From: Arsukibacterium sp. UBA3155
Lineage (GTDB): Bacteria; Pseudomonadota; Gammaproteobacteria; Enterobacterales; Alteromonadaceae
Assembly: GCA_002364615.1 (NCBI GenBank)
Contig: DEYP01000023.1
Location: 62,001-126,000 of the forward strand
Direction: 5' to 3'
Length of the DNA: 64,000 bases
Of this stretch, positions 7,971 through 18,189 are shown in pieces. The translations under genes were made by a program, and so were the position numbers. Numbering within the stretch: the stretch's first letter is position 1; each line of letters opens with the position of its first letter. The notes beneath the pieces were generated by a model. That model did no database searches and had not been told where the DNA came from. It saw only the letters and a list, made by a program, of their open reading frames with translations.

Positions 7971-9287
7971 ATGGCTATTCCTCAGGAAATTATTAAAACC
8001 AAGCGCAACGGTAAGCCGTTAAGCCATGCCGATATTCGCCAGTTCGTTAAAGGTTTAACCGACGACAGCTTCAGCGATAGTCAGGCAGCGGCACTTGCAA
8101 TGGCCATTTACTTAAATGGGATGGCAGTAAGTGAAATTGTTGAGCTGACCTTAGCCATGCGCGATTCGGGTACGGTGCTTAACTGGCAGGGGCGCGTAAA
8201 TGGCCCGGTAGTAGATAAACACAGTACCGGTGGCGTCGGGGACAAAGTCACCCTGATGCTGGCACCAATGGTCGCGGCCTGTGGCGCCTTTATGCCTAGC
8301 ATTGCCGGGCGCGGCCTGGGCCATACCGGCGGCACGGTGGATAAACTGGAGAGTATACCGGGCTATAGCTGTACCCAGAGTTTAAGCCGGATTGAGCAAT
8401 TATTGCCGCAGCTGGGCTGCGTGATTGTTGGCCAGAGCAGTGAATTAGCGCCGGCAGACAGGCGCTTATACGGCATTCGTGATGTCACGGCCACGGTTGA
8501 GTCTATACCCCTGATTACGGCTTCTATTTTATCTAAAAAATTATCCGAAGGCCTCGATGCCCTGGTGATGGACGTGAAAGTAGGTAATGGCGCTATTATG
8601 GCCACAGCAAATGATGCCAGTGCCCTGGCCACCAGTATTGTTAACACTGCCACTGGTGCCGGTGTTGCCACCCGCGCTTTAATAACCGATATGAACCAGA
8701 TTTTAGGCACAACGGCCGGTAATGCGCTGGAGGTGGTGGAAACGCTGGATTATTTAACCGGTAAATATCGCGAGCCTCGTTTACATCAACTGACACTGGA
8801 ACTGGGCGCCAATATGCTAATGCTGGGTGGTCTGCATAACAATAAAGCTGCAGCGATTAGCGCGTTGGAGCAAAGCTTAAGTTCAGGCAAGGCAGCAGAA
8901 ATATTCACTAAAATGGTCGCTGAATTGGGCGGCCCAGCCAATTTACTGGAAAAGCCACAGCAGTATTTAGCCAGCGCAGCCGTGGTGCAGGATATTGTTG
9001 CGCCGCAAAGTGGTTATTTGAGTTATCACAATACCGTTGGTATGGGCATGGCGGTGGTGCGTTTAGGTGGCGGTCGCTCACACCCTAGCCAGCAAATAGA
9101 CCCGGCGGTGGGTTTCAGCCATATTCTGGCTAGTGGCAGCAAGGTTACGCAGGGCGACAGGCTGGCGACCGTACATGCTGCCAGTCGCGATGCGGCAGAA
9201 ACCGCCCGTAACGAATACCTGCAGGCGCTGAGTATTACTGCTGATAGTCCAGCTATTACGGAGCTGGTGCATCATACGATCGGTTGA
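7971..9287 (+). CDS. deoA: Thymidine phosphorylase
   Basis: 438 residues, full length. Carries the thymidine/pyrimidine phosphorylase signature around KHSTGGVGDKVTLMLAP (residues 83-99) and the phosphate-binding segment. Cleaves thymidine and deoxyuridine to base plus deoxyribose-1-phosphate. Directly follows cdd, which supplies deoxyuridine. A convergent hairpin terminator follows 34 bases after the stop. Confidence 0.96.
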   Translation: MAIPQEIIKTKRNGKPLSHADIRQFVKGLTDDSFSDSQAAALAMAIYLNGMAVSEIVELTLAMRDSGTVLNWQGRVNGPVVDKHSTGGVGDKVTLMLAPMVAACGAFMPSIAGRGLGHTGGTVDKLESIPGYSCTQSLSRIEQLLPQLGCVIVGQSSELAPADRRLYGIRDVTATVESIPLITASILSKKLSEGLDALVMDVKVGNGAIMATANDASALATSIVNTATGAGVATRALITDMNQILGTTAGNALEVVETLDYLTGKYREPRLHQLTLELGANMLMLGGLHNNKAAAISALEQSLSSGKAAEIFTKMVAELGGPANLLEKPQQYLASAAVVQDIVAPQSGYLSYHNTVGMGMAVVRLGGGRSHPSQQIDPAVGFSHILASGSKVTQGDRLATVHAASRDAAETARNEYLQALSITADSPAITELVHHTIG

Positions 9288-9321
9288 AAGTAGTGGTTAA
9301 TAGTAACCCGGTGCTGGCAAA

Positions 9322-9345
9322 GGGCCTGTTAAAACAGGCCCGTTT
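9322..9345. terminator. Bidirectional terminator between deoA and the NADH dehydrogenase gene
   Basis: Perfect 9-base stem GGGCCTGTT / AACAGGCCC with an AA loop and a short T-tract (GTTT). It sits in the 70-base gap between two convergent genes. Confidence 0.7.
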
Positions 9346-9357
9346 AGCTAACAAGGG

Positions 9358-10653
9358 TTAGTGCAACTTAAGTCGCGGCCTGACAATACGATTGATGCGG
9401 GCAACCAGTGAAATAACCAGCATTTTAAGCCAGCCATGCAAGGCAACCTGATGCATCCGGTATAACGAAATATAAGCCAGCCTGGCAATCCGGCCTTCAA
9501 TCATCATGGCGCCGCCCACCAGATTACCCATTAAGCTGCCCACGGTGCCAAACCGACTCAGCGAGATAAGTGAGCCATGATCTTTATACTGAAAGGTATG
9601 TAAGGGTTTCTGGTTAAGCGAAGCAATCAGGTTTTTAGCCACCAGACTGGCCATTTGATGGGCTGACTGGGCCCGGGGCGGCACCCATTTACCCTCTGCT
9701 AACGGACAGGCGGCACAATCGCCAATGACATAAATACATGGATCGCGACTACTTTGCAGGTTTGAATTGACCAATAGCTGATTAATGCGGTTAGTTTCCA
9801 GCCCTGCCAGCCCCTGCATAAAATCGGGGGCTTTTATCCCGGCAGCCCAAACCATCAGTTCTGCATCCAGCTGCTCATCGCCTAAGGTTAAACCCTGAGC
9901 AGTGGCCGCGGTGACCCGGGTATCAACCCGTACCTTGACTCCCAGCTTTAACAACTCTTTATGGGCGGCACTGGCAATACGCTCAGGCAACGCTGGTAAA
10001 ATACGTGGCCCGGCTTCCACCAAATGAATATTCAAACGCTCCGAGCGTAGATCAGCGAAACCATATAAATTCAGCTCTGCTGCGGCATGATACAACTCGG
10101 CAGCAAGTTCCACGCCGGTTGCACCGCCACCAACAATCGCAATATTCAATTTATCTTTGGGGTGCTCAGGTGAGTTTAATTTCAGATAGGCATCGAGTAA
10201 ACGGCGCTGAAAGCGATGCGCCTGCGCCGGACTGTCCAGAAAGATACAATGCTCGGCCACTCCCGGGGTATTAAAGTGATTGGATATACTGCCGATGGCT
10301 AACACCAGATAATCGTAGCTAAGCTCGCGCTCTGCCAGCAACTGCTCGCCATCTGCTGAGGCAATAGCTGCCAGGGTAATGGTGCGTTTTTCGCGATTGA
10401 TTCCGGTAAACCTGCCCAATTGGAACTCAAAGTTGTGGCTGGCGGCATGTGCCCGGTAACTAAGCTGGTCAATTTCAACATCCAAAGTACCGGTCGCAAC
10501 TTCATGCAGCAGCGGTTTCCAGATGTGGGTATGGTTACGGTCTACCAGCGTAATATGAGCGCGTTTTTTCCGGCCCAGTTTATTACCCAGCCGGGTTGCC
10601 AGCTCCAGGCCGCCGGCACCACCGCCAATGACCACGATGCGAGGGGGTGTCAT
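9358..10653 (-). CDS. ndh: Type II NADH dehydrogenase / NAD(P)/FAD-dependent oxidoreductase
   Basis: 431 residues. FAD-binding Rossmann motif [14 protein letters not shown] at the N-terminus, NAD-binding [14 protein letters not shown] near the middle, and a C-terminal VIGDCAA segment typical of NDH-2 enzymes. The C-terminal hydrophobic/amphipathic stretch fits peripheral membrane attachment. Transfers electrons from NADH to quinone without proton pumping. Stands alone between terminators. The family is clear; Ndh is the most likely function among close relatives. Confidence 0.88.
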   Translation of the reverse strand: MTPPRIVVIGGGAGGLELATRLGNKLGRKKRAHITLVDRNHTHIWKPLLHEVATGTLDVEIDQLSYRAHAASHNFEFQLGRFTGINREKRTITLAAIASADGEQLLAERELSYDYLVLAIGSISNHFNTPGVAEHCIFLDSPAQAHRFQRRLLDAYLKLNSPEHPKDKLNIAIVGGGATGVELAAELYHAAAELNLYGFADLRSERLNIHLVEAGPRILPALPERIASAAHKELLKLGVKVRVDTRVTAATAQGLTLGDEQLDAELMVWAAGIKAPDFMQGLAGLETNRINQLLVNSNLQSSRDPCIYVIGDCAACPLAEGKWVPPRAQSAHQMASLVAKNLIASLNQKPLHTFQYKDHGSLISLSRFGTVGSLMGNLVGGAMMIEGRIARLAYISLYRMHQVALHGWLKMLVISLVARINRIVRPRLKLH

Positions 10654-10701
10654 TGTTTTTTCCTTTTGTTATTTGATAACCGGGTAGCGATTTACAGCTA
10701 T

Positions 10702-10728
10702 AAAAAAACCGGCGCGAGGGCCGGTTTT
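10702..10728 (-). terminator. Rho-independent terminator of rho
   Basis: Stem AAAACCGGC / GCCGGTTTT with a 6-base loop; on the minus strand it ends in a run of seven T. Located a few bases after the rho stop codon. Confidence 0.8.
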
Positions 10729-10734
10729 GTTTAT

Positions 10735-12000
10735 TTATGATTTTTGCCGTTTCATCGAATCGAAAAATTCATCATTGGTTTTGGTCATTGATAATTTATC
10801 GATTAAAAACTCCATGCAATCACTTTCGTCCATCGGATGCAGTATTTTGCGCAAGATCCACATTTTTTGCAGCTCTTCCGGCGACGCCAGCAGCTCTTCA
10901 CGACGGGTGCCTGAACGATTGAAATCGATTGCCGGGAAAATACGGCGCTCTGCAATCTTCCGCGATAAATGCAGCTCCATGTTACCGGTGCCTTTAAACT
11001 CTTCGTAAATGACTTCGTCCATTTTTGAACCGGTATCAACCAGCGCGGTAGCAATAATGGTTAAGCTACCGCCTTCTTCGACGTTACGGGCGGCACCGAA
11101 AAAGCGCTTTGGTTTATGCAGCGCGTTCGCATCAACACCACCAGTCAGCACTTTACCAGAGCTTGGAATAACGGTGTTATAGGCACGGGCTAAACGTGTA
11201 ATAGAGTCGAGCAGGATAATCACGTCTTTTTTATGTTCAACCAGCCGTTTGGCTTTTTCAATCACCATCTCAGCTACCTGAACATGGCGACTGGCTGGCT
11301 CATCAAAGGTTGACGCAATAACTTCGCCTTTTACCAGGCGCTGCATCTCCGTTACTTCTTCCGGCCGCTCGTCAATTAACAGTACCATCAATACACATTC
11401 AGGATGGTTGGCGGCAATTGACTGGGCAATATTTTGCAGCAAAATCGTTTTACCGGCTTTTGGTGGTGCGACAATTAAGCCACGCTGGCCACGGCCAATC
11501 GGCGAGGCTAAATCCAGCACCCGGGCGGTAATGTCTTCGCGGCTGCCGTTACCGCGTTCCATCCGCAGCCTTGAATTGGCATGCAGAGCGGTTAAGTTTT
11601 CAAATAAAATTTTATTGCGGGCTTGCTCTGGCCTGCCGAAGTTAACTTCATTAACTTTTAACAGGGCAAAGTAACGCTCACCTTCTTTCGGTGGCCGGAT
11701 TAAACCGGAAATACTGTCACCGGTACGCAGGTTAAAGCGGCGGATCTGGCTGGGTGATACGTAAATATCATCCGGGCCAGCCAAATATGAGCTGTCAGAC
11801 GAACGTAAGAAACCAAAACCATCTTGCAGAATCTCCAATACCCCTGCACCAAAAATCTCTTCACCATTCTTAGCGTGGGCTTTTAATATTGCGAAGATAA
11901 TGTCTTGTTTGCGCAGGCGGGCCATGTTTTCCTGGCCCATAGACTCGGCCAAATCAACCAGTTCGCTAATTGGTTTCAGTTTCAGTTCTGTTAAATGCAT
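10735..12000 (-). CDS. rho: Transcription termination factor Rho
   Basis: 421 residues, essentially the family length. Begins MHLTELK like other gammaproteobacterial Rho. An RNA-binding cold-shock-like domain ([29 protein letters not shown], here given in part) is followed by the ATPase core with Walker A PPKAGKT (179-185) and Walker [11 protein letters not shown]. Hexameric RNA translocase. Lies downstream of trxA in the same direction after a roughly 190-base leader, the usual place for Rho autoregulation. Confidence 0.98.
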   Translation of the reverse strand: MHLTELKLKPISELVDLAESMGQENMARLRKQDIIFAILKAHAKNGEEIFGAGVLEILQDGFGFLRSSDSSYLAGPDDIYVSPSQIRRFNLRTGDSISGLIRPPKEGERYFALLKVNEVNFGRPEQARNKILFENLTALHANSRLRMERGNGSREDITARVLDLASPIGRGQRGLIVAPPKAGKTILLQNIAQSIAANHPECVLMVLLIDERPEEVTEMQRLVKGEVIASTFDEPASRHVQVAEMVIEKAKRLVEHKKDVIILLDSITRLARAYNTVIPSSGKVLTGGVDANALHKPKRFFGAARNVEEGGSLTIIATALVDTGSKMDEVIYEEFKGTGNMELHLSRKIAERRIFPAIDFNRSGTRREELLASPEELQKMWILRKILHPMDESDCMEFLIDKLSMTKTNDEFFDSMKRQKS

Positions 12001-12155
12001 AGTTTGATGGGTTCTTGTTGGTAAAAACAGAAAATGCTTATCAGCTCGATAACAAAGGTTTGGAAGTTGGTTTATTCGACAGACAAGCGTGGTTTAAGAT
12101 ATTTGCTTAGCCACACAATAGCAGCAGATGTTTGGCACGTCCAGCAGCGAACAGC

Positions 12156-12183
12156 AAAAAGGCGTACAAAAATACGCCTTTTT
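12156..12183 (-). terminator. Terminator of trxA
   Basis: Perfect 11-base stem AAAAAGGCGTA / TACGCCTTTTT with a 6-base loop, nine bases after the trxA stop. It could also attenuate read-through into rho. Confidence 0.85.
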
Positions 12184-12191
12184 AGTCATTT

Positions 12192-12518
12192 TCAGATATT
12201 GCTATCTAAAAACTCTTTTAATTGGGTTTTTGATAGCGCGCCAACCTTGGTTGCGGCAACCTGACCGTTTTTAAATAGCAGTAAGGTTGGAATGCCACGA
12301 ATACCAAATTTTGGTGGCGTATTCGGGTTCTGATCAATGTTTACTTTAGCAATACTGACTTTGCCGCTGTATTCCACTGCAACGTCTTCCAGAATAGGTG
12401 CGATCATTTTACAAGGGCCACACCATTCTGCCCAGAAGTCGACCAACACCGGCGCTTCGGCTTTTAAAACATCAGTTTCAAAACTGTCGTCAGAAACCTG
12501 TAAAATTTGTTCGCTCAT
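12192..12518 (-). CDS. trxA: Thioredoxin 1
   Basis: 108 residues, canonical thioredoxin with active site WCGPCK (32-37) and the conserved cis-proline segment [14 protein letters not shown]. Cytoplasmic disulfide reductant. Upstream of rho as in many gammaproteobacteria and divergent from rhlB across a 101-base promoter region. Confidence 0.98.
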   Translation of the reverse strand: MSEQILQVSDDSFETDVLKAEAPVLVDFWAEWCGPCKMIAPILEDVAVEYSGKVSIAKVNIDQNPNTPPKFGIRGIPTLLLFKNGQVAATKVGALSKTQLKEFLDSNI

Positions 12519-12619
12519 CTATTTCTCCGTTCAGGCTGTGCAGTTACACTGCAAAAATGTGTTATCAATTTAAACGTGGCTGTTTCTTATTGCAAGCGTA
12601 ACAGTTATGCTAGGCAGGT

Positions 12620-13906
12620 ATGAATAAAACTCACTTAACCTCACATAAATTCGCCGATTTCGCATTGGCACCACAGGTTCTTGACGCCTTAGCGGCGCAA
12701 GGTTACAGCTATTGTACGCCAATTCAGGCCCAGTGTTTACCCCTGGCGCTTGCAGGTAAAGATATAGCGGGTCAGGCCCAAACCGGCACCGGTAAAACCC
12801 TGGCTTTTTTAACGGCAACTTTTCATTATCTGCTGAACCATGAACCAAAAGGTTCAGGACAACCACGTGCCATTATTATGGCTCCTACGCGTGAACTGGC
12901 AGTGCAGATCCATAACGATGCTGTAATGCTGGCGCAGAAAACCAATTTACGTCTTGGCTTAATATATGGGGGTGAGGGTTACGATACTCAACGCCAATTA
13001 TTGCAGCAAGGTGTAGATATTTTAATTGGCACCACTGGCCGCCTGATAGATTATCTGAAGCAAGGCTTGTATGAGCTTGATCAGATTCAGGTTGTTGTGC
13101 TGGATGAAGCCGACCGGATGTTCGACTTAGGCTTTATAAAAGACATTCGTTTTATGTTCAACCGGATGCCACCGGCAACCGAACGGTTAAGTTTATTATT
13201 CTCTGCCACCTTGTCTTATAAGGTGCAGGAGCTGGCGTTTGAAAAAATGAACGAGCCAGTGCACATTCACGTTGCGCCCGATGAAATGACCGGTAGCCAG
13301 ATCAGTGAAGAGCTGTTTTACCCAGCGCATGAGCACAAAATGAAGTTGCTGCTCACATTAATGGAAGAAGACTGGCCGGATAAGGCCATTGTTTTTGCTA
13401 ACACCAAACACGCCTGTGAAGATGTTTACGCCTGGCTGGAGGCCGATGGCCACCGGGTTGGCATGCTGACCGGCGATGTTATTCAGAAAAAACGACTGAA
13501 AATTCTGGACGATTTTACCACCGGCAAACTGGATATTCTGGTGGCAACAGACGTTGCTGCGCGGGGCTTACATATCCCTAAAGTAAGCCATGTGTTTAAC
13601 TTCGACTTACCAGACGATTGTGAAGACTACGTGCACCGGATTGGTCGTACTGGCCGGGCCGGTGAAAGCGGTAAAGCGATTAGCTTTGCCTGCGAGCGGT
13701 ACGCTCTGAATTTAACCGCTATCGAAGATTACATTAAGCACACGATAGCGCTAACTCAGTATGATGCCACTGCCTTACTTGACGATTTAACGGTACCTAA
13801 ACCACGGGTACGTCGTCGTCCGGGTCAGGCTCGCAGTGGTCCGGGCCGGGGTAACAGTGGACGCAGCAGCAATGGTCCAAGAAATCCCCGTAGCCGCCCC
13901 CGCTAA
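12620..13906 (+). CDS. rhlB: DEAD-box RNA helicase RhlB
   Basis: 428 residues. Q-motif [12 protein letters not shown], motif I AQTGTGKT (53-60), motif II DEAD (162-165), motif III SAT and motif [12 protein letters not shown], with a C-terminal Arg/Gly/Ser-rich tail for RNA and RNase E contact. Part of the RNA degradosome. The gene order trxA-rhlB-gppA supports RhlB over other DEAD helicases. Its 3' end overlaps the next gene by about 35 bases. Confidence 0.95.
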   Translation: MNKTHLTSHKFADFALAPQVLDALAAQGYSYCTPIQAQCLPLALAGKDIAGQAQTGTGKTLAFLTATFHYLLNHEPKGSGQPRAIIMAPTRELAVQIHNDAVMLAQKTNLRLGLIYGGEGYDTQRQLLQQGVDILIGTTGRLIDYLKQGLYELDQIQVVVLDEADRMFDLGFIKDIRFMFNRMPPATERLSLLFSATLSYKVQELAFEKMNEPVHIHVAPDEMTGSQISEELFYPAHEHKMKLLLTLMEEDWPDKAIVFANTKHACEDVYAWLEADGHRVGMLTGDVIQKKRLKILDDFTTGKLDILVATDVAARGLHIPKVSHVFNFDLPDDCEDYVHRIGRTGRAGESGKAISFACERYALNLTAIEDYIKHTIALTQYDATALLDDLTVPKPRVRRRPGQARSGPGRGNSGRSSNGPRNPRSRPR

Positions 13907-15431
13907 TATTGCGCCGCTGGTCACCGCGGAGCATTCTGGTGACACGTCACCGCATAGTGATATCTATGCGGTGATTGATCTTGGCTCGAACAGCTTCCAC
14001 ATGTTGATGGTAAAAGTGGTTGGTGGTTCCGTGCAAGTGATAGGCCGGGTAAAACGCAAAGTTAGGCTTGCCGCCGGTTTAAATGATAATTTAGTGCTCA
14101 GCCGTAAAGCGATGAAACGTGGCTGGGAATGTCTGGCGTTATTTGCGGAGCGGCTGCAGGATATCCCCGCTGCCAATATCCGGATTGTTGGCACCGCAAC
14201 CCTGCGGCTTGCTCAGAATGTAAAAACTTTCCTAAAAGAAGCCGAAGTTATTCTGGGCCAGAAGGTTCAGGTAATAAGTGGTGCCGATGAAGCCCGCATT
14301 ATATACCTGGGTGTGGCCCATACCTCAAATTGTGATTCCAACCGGTTAGTCATTGATATTGGTGGTGCCAGCACAGAAGTAGTGGTCGGCCGCGGCTTTT
14401 CGCCTGAATTGCTGGCCAGCCTCAATATGGGCTGTGTCACTTATCTGGAACGCTATTTCAACGATGGTGAATTAAGCGAAGAAAACTTTAAAAAGGCGAT
14501 TGATGCTGCGGCACTGCAAGTGCAGACCATCAGTGGCGACTTTCTGGCAAAAGGCTGGCAAATAGCGGTAGGCGCCTCGGGTACTGTTCAGGCTGTACAG
14601 GAAATTCTGGTGGCTCAGGGCAAAGATGAGGTAATTACGCTCAGTAAACTGCAAGATATTATGCAGCAGGCCATGGCATGTGGCCCGATTATGCAATTGA
14701 ATATTATCGGTCTGGCGCAGGAGCGTAAACAGGTTTTTGCTTCCGGTTTAGCCATTTTAATCGCCCTGTTCCGGGTGTTAGGCATCGATGGCATGACATT
14801 GTCGGGCGGCGCGTTGCGTGAAGGCGTGCTTTACAGCATGCTACCCCAGCTGCAACACAGCGATGTGCGCAACCGTACCGTAACCAGTTTGATGGTGCGT
14901 TACTTTATTGACCAGCGCCATGCAGAAAGAGTGGCAGATATGGCGGTGGAACTGGCCGGCCAATTGCAAAATCGCTGGGATGTCGACAAATTTGAAGGGC
15001 TGAGCATGTTGCGCTCGGGCGCTTTGCTGCATGAGCTAGGCTTATTAATCGAATATAAGAACCATCATCATCATGGTGCTTACATTATTAACCATTCAGA
15101 CCTGCCTGGCTTTACCCGGGCCCAGCAACAACTGGTGATGGCGCTGGTACACAACCATCGGGCAGATATTAGTCGCGAAGTGATCGCGCGCCAGACCATG
15201 ACCTCTGTTCTGCTAACGGTAAGGCTAACCCGACTCTTGCGCCTGGCGGTAATTTTATCGATGCGCCGCCGCCACGAAGTGCTGCCTGAAGTTAAAATAA
15301 CCACCAAGGCAGAAACCCTGAATCTTTATATGCCGGCAAACTGGCTGGAGCAACATCCGTTAATGCGCGCCGAATTAGAGCAGGAAGTGCAATATCAGCA
15401 GCTGGCTGGCTGGCAGCTGTTAATAAAGTAA
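13872..15431 (+). CDS. gppA: Exopolyphosphatase / guanosine pentaphosphate phosphatase
   Basis: About 519 residues from the ATG at 13872; an upstream start at 13836 would overlap rhlB by 71 bases. ASKHA phosphatase motif [14 protein letters not shown] near the N-terminus, then [12 protein letters not shown], and an HD-like C-terminal domain ([12 protein letters not shown]). Hydrolyses polyphosphate and/or pppGpp; Ppx and GppA cannot be told apart from sequence alone, but position next to rhlB favours gppA. Confidence 0.92.
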   Translation: MVQEIPVAAPANIAPLVTAEHSGDTSPHSDIYAVIDLGSNSFHMLMVKVVGGSVQVIGRVKRKVRLAAGLNDNLVLSRKAMKRGWECLALFAERLQDIPAANIRIVGTATLRLAQNVKTFLKEAEVILGQKVQVISGADEARIIYLGVAHTSNCDSNRLVIDIGGASTEVVVGRGFSPELLASLNMGCVTYLERYFNDGELSEENFKKAIDAAALQVQTISGDFLAKGWQIAVGASGTVQAVQEILVAQGKDEVITLSKLQDIMQQAMACGPIMQLNIIGLAQERKQVFASGLAILIALFRVLGIDGMTLSGGALREGVLYSMLPQLQHSDVRNRTVTSLMVRYFIDQRHAERVADMAVELAGQLQNRWDVDKFEGLSMLRSGALLHELGLLIEYKNHHHHGAYIINHSDLPGFTRAQQQLVMALVHNHRADISREVIARQTMTSVLLTVRLTRLLRLAVILSMRRRHEVLPEVKITTKAETLNLYMPANWLEQHPLMRAELEQEVQYQQLAGWQLLIK

Positions 15432-15489
15432 AACGCTGCCAACCCGCTGTCAGGTAACTATTACCATGCCCGCTTGTAAATATTGCTGA

Positions 15490-16086
15490 TTAATCAATGA
15501 CGCCGCAGGCAATGCGCGGCCCACTGGCACCAGCAGGATTGGTCGAATAGTCGTCTTGGCCCTGGTGCACCACTAACGCCCGATTTTGCAGATCGTTAAG
15601 CGTTAAACCCGGCATGGTAACGTCCTGCTGCACCCCCATATCATCGACTTCCAGCATAGGCAAATCGCCTTTATGACCGTTGCCATCAGGGCCGGTGTGC
15701 TGGCCAGTATCAGTAGGATCATAATGGCCACCCGCTGCTGCCGCGGCAATCTTTTTACCGTCTTTTACTTCAGGTTCACAGCTTGGGTTCTGGTGGATAT
15801 GAAAGCCATGTTTTCCGGGGTTTAGCCCCATCAGGTTAGGGCTGAAAACCAAATCATCACCACGTTGGGTCACGGTGATGGTGCCTGCACTGGCGCCAAC
15901 TTCATCTGGCGTAACCCGGTTCATATAGACTATCAGCGTATCTGCATCAGCATCAGCTGGTGTACGAGGCTGCTCGGCAATGGGTGTGGCGTCACTGGCT
16001 GGCATTGAGTTTGGGCGCGGGTCGGGGTTGCAGCCTACGAGCAACCCTGTCGCAATGACTGACAGTGAAAAAATACGTAACTTCAT
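15490..16086 (-). CDS. sodC: Cu/Zn superoxide dismutase, lipoprotein
   Basis: 198 residues from the ATG at 16086, chosen because AGAAGGAG lies just upstream and because a lipoprotein signal (GLLVGC) then begins the protein. Copper/zinc ligands are visible in HGFHIHQNPSCEP, AAGGHYDP, GHKGDLPML and LVVHQGQDD, with the C-terminal GPRIACGVI supplying the second disulfide cysteine. Periplasmic or outer-membrane anchored; dismutates extracytoplasmic superoxide. Confidence 0.95.
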   Translation of the reverse strand: MKLRIFSLSVIATGLLVGCNPDPRPNSMPASDATPIAEQPRTPADADADTLIVYMNRVTPDEVGASAGTITVTQRGDDLVFSPNLMGLNPGKHGFHIHQNPSCEPEVKDGKKIAAAAAGGHYDPTDTGQHTGPDGNGHKGDLPMLEVDDMGVQQDVTMPGLTLNDLQNRALVVHQGQDDYSTNPAGASGPRIACGVID

Positions 16087-16251
16087 AATGATCTCCTTCT
16101 GTTTATTTGCTGGCAATAATTACTTTTTTATCATTATTCCCTCGTTAGCTAGTTGCAATTTTAAGGCCAACCGGATGGAGCCAGTTTTTAGAGCAAGCTG
16201 GCACGTGCTTTGCTTTTTACTAGGTGGCGTGTCAGTCACAGGAGAACATTT

Positions 16252-16479
16252 ATGCCCTACGATAAGCGCAGCGAATTACCGGACTCGGTACGAGATAATT
16301 TACCCAAACATGCTCAGGAAATATACCAGGAGGCGTTTAACAGCGCCTGGGATGAATACAAGGACCCCGACGATCGGCAAGGTGATGACAGCCGCGAAGA
16401 GGTAGCACATAAAGTAGCCTGGGCCGCAGTGAAGCAGCGTTATCGTAAGAATGATGACGGTAACTGGGTTGCCAGCTAG
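16252..16479 (+). CDS. chaB: ChaB family protein
   Basis: 75 residues from the ATG at 16252, preceded by AGGAGA. The sequence begins MPYDKRSELPDSVRDNLP and continues with LPKHAQEIYQEAFNSAW, matching ChaB, a small protein originally linked to the ChaA cation antiporter but of unclear biochemistry. No chaA is nearby. It is followed after 22 bases by a peptidase gene in the same direction. Confidence 0.88.
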   Translation: MPYDKRSELPDSVRDNLPKHAQEIYQEAFNSAWDEYKDPDDRQGDDSREEVAHKVAWAAVKQRYRKNDDGNWVAS

Positions 16480-16501
16480 CTGACAGCCATGGAGTGCAAA
16501 G

Positions 16502-17413
16502 ATGCCATATCTTAATGTTGGTGACGGCCATCAGCTTTATTACCAAATCCAGGGCGACATTCACAGCGCTACACCGCTGCTGTTTCTGCATGGTGGCCCG
16601 GGAGCGGGCGTGCGGCAAGGCGATATAAAGCTATTTGCCGGGCTGCGCCGGCCAGTGATTTTTCTAGATCAACGGGGCTGCGGTCATAGCCGGTTTTCGG
16701 AGCGGCTACAAGACAACACTTCCGATAAGCTGGTTGCGGATATCGAGCAGTTACGCCAGACCCTGGCAATCGAGAAGTTTATTCTGGCCGACGGCAGTTG
16801 GGGCAGTACACTTAGTTTGCTTTATGCCATTCACTATCCTGAGCACGTGCTCCGACTGGTTTTATGGGGCATTTTTCTGTGTCGGCAGCAGGAACTGGAT
16901 TGGTTTTACCTGCACGGCGCAAACCAGCTGTATCCGGATGAGTATCAGCAGTTTATCAATCCCATCAGACAGCAACCCGACCAGCCGGTACAGGCTTATT
17001 ATGAGCTGCTGAACAATGGTAATAGTGACGAGCAGCAAGCCGCAGCTGAAAGCTGGGCCAGGTGGGAGGCCGTCAATTCATTTCTGACGCCAGGCCGGCA
17101 GAAAATTGCTGAATTCTGTGATCCTGCGGTCAGCTTGCCGATGGCACAGCTGGCCAGTTACTACTTCGTCAATCAGGGCTTTATAGAAGACGATTTTATT
17201 CTGCGTCACTGTGCTGCACTGCAGGACATCGCCATCGATATTGTCCATGGCCGCTATGACTCAATTTGTCCCTGTGTTTCTGCCTGGCAACTTGACCGTG
17301 CATTACCGCAGTCGCGGCTGCAAATTACGCCGCACTCTGCCCATGATGCCAGCGAGCCTGAGAATTTTGCCGCCCTGCGAGCCATTCTGCAGACATTAGA
17401 GCCAGAGGAGTAA
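16502..17413 (+). CDS. Alpha/beta hydrolase, proline iminopeptidase-like (S33)
   Basis: 303 residues. HGGPG oxyanion motif (30-34), DQRGCGHS (56-63) and nucleophile elbow DGSWGST with Ser99 are diagnostic of the prolyl iminopeptidase branch of peptidase family S33; Asp in VHGRYDSICP and a His near the C-terminus (PHSAHDAS) complete the triad. Probably releases N-terminal proline from peptides. Ends 5 bases before the TVP38-like gene, so the two are likely cotranscribed. Confidence 0.85.
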   Translation: MPYLNVGDGHQLYYQIQGDIHSATPLLFLHGGPGAGVRQGDIKLFAGLRRPVIFLDQRGCGHSRFSERLQDNTSDKLVADIEQLRQTLAIEKFILADGSWGSTLSLLYAIHYPEHVLRLVLWGIFLCRQQELDWFYLHGANQLYPDEYQQFINPIRQQPDQPVQAYYELLNNGNSDEQQAAAESWARWEAVNSFLTPGRQKIAEFCDPAVSLPMAQLASYYFVNQGFIEDDFILRHCAALQDIAIDIVHGRYDSICPCVSAWQLDRALPQSRLQITPHSAHDASEPENFAALRAILQTLEPEE

Positions 17414-17418
17414 TTATT

Positions 17419-18189
17419 TTGAACCCGGTAGCCACTGACAGTAAAACAGCAACCCGACCGCAGCAGAAAAACAGCAGAAAAGCCTTACTGGGTATGGCAG
17501 GCAGTGTGGTGTTCGTCGCTGTTGTGCTTGGCCTGCTGGTTTATTTTGGTGTGCATACCGAGGTGTTAAAACTACTGGAATGGTTTAAGCAGCAGGGGGC
17601 ATGGGCTCCATTGCTTTTTATATTGATTATGGCGACTGTCGTGGTACTGCTGTTACCCGGTGCGTTATTTACCATAGGTGCCGGCTTTGTGTTTGGCGTG
17701 CTGCAGGGCTCTGTTTATGTGGTATTAGGCACTACGCTAGGTGCAACCATAGCCTTTTTGCTGGCGCGTTACACCTTTGGTCAGCGAGCAAGGCAATTTA
17801 TTATGGCCCGGGCAAAGCTACAGCTGGTTAATGAAGAGCTGAGTAAAAATGACTGGAAGATAGTGCTACTAACCCGCCTTATTCCTTTTTTCCCAAGTAA
17901 AATCTCGAACTATTTTTTCGGTTTAACCCAATTTTCGTTGCGCGGATATATTGTCGGCTCATTACTTGGCTTTATTCCTTTTACTGTTCACAACGTGTAT
18001 CTGGGCTCGTTAGTAGCCGATATCACGACTTTCGAATTTGGTGCACAGCAACGCTCGGGCTGGGAGTGGGCCCTGTACCTTGGTGGTTTTATCGCCGCGG
18101 TGGCTATTATCATTTATCTGAACCAACTGGCGAACAGGGCGCTTACCAAATATACCAAGCAAAATACTGATAAGGAGCCTTTAGCATGA
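17419..18189 (+). CDS. TVP38/TMEM64 (VTT/DedA superfamily) membrane protein
   Basis: 256 residues, TTG start with GAGGAG 7-12 bases upstream. About five or six hydrophobic segments: residues 23-45, 60-75, 80-110, and two near 170-235. The motif PGALFTIGAGFVFG and LTRLIPFFPSKISNYFFG are characteristic of the VTT domain. Members of this superfamily act in lipid handling or scrambling at the membrane (established for eukaryotic TMEM41B/VMP1 and some DedA proteins). It overlaps the next gene by 4 bases. Confidence 0.88.
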   Translation: MNPVATDSKTATRPQQKNSRKALLGMAGSVVFVAVVLGLLVYFGVHTEVLKLLEWFKQQGAWAPLLFILIMATVVVLLLPGALFTIGAGFVFGVLQGSVYVVLGTTLGATIAFLLARYTFGQRARQFIMARAKLQLVNEELSKNDWKIVLLTRLIPFFPSKISNYFFGLTQFSLRGYIVGSLLGFIPFTVHNVYLGSLVADITTFEFGAQQRSGWEWALYLGGFIAAVAIIIYLNQLANRALTKYTKQNTDKEPLA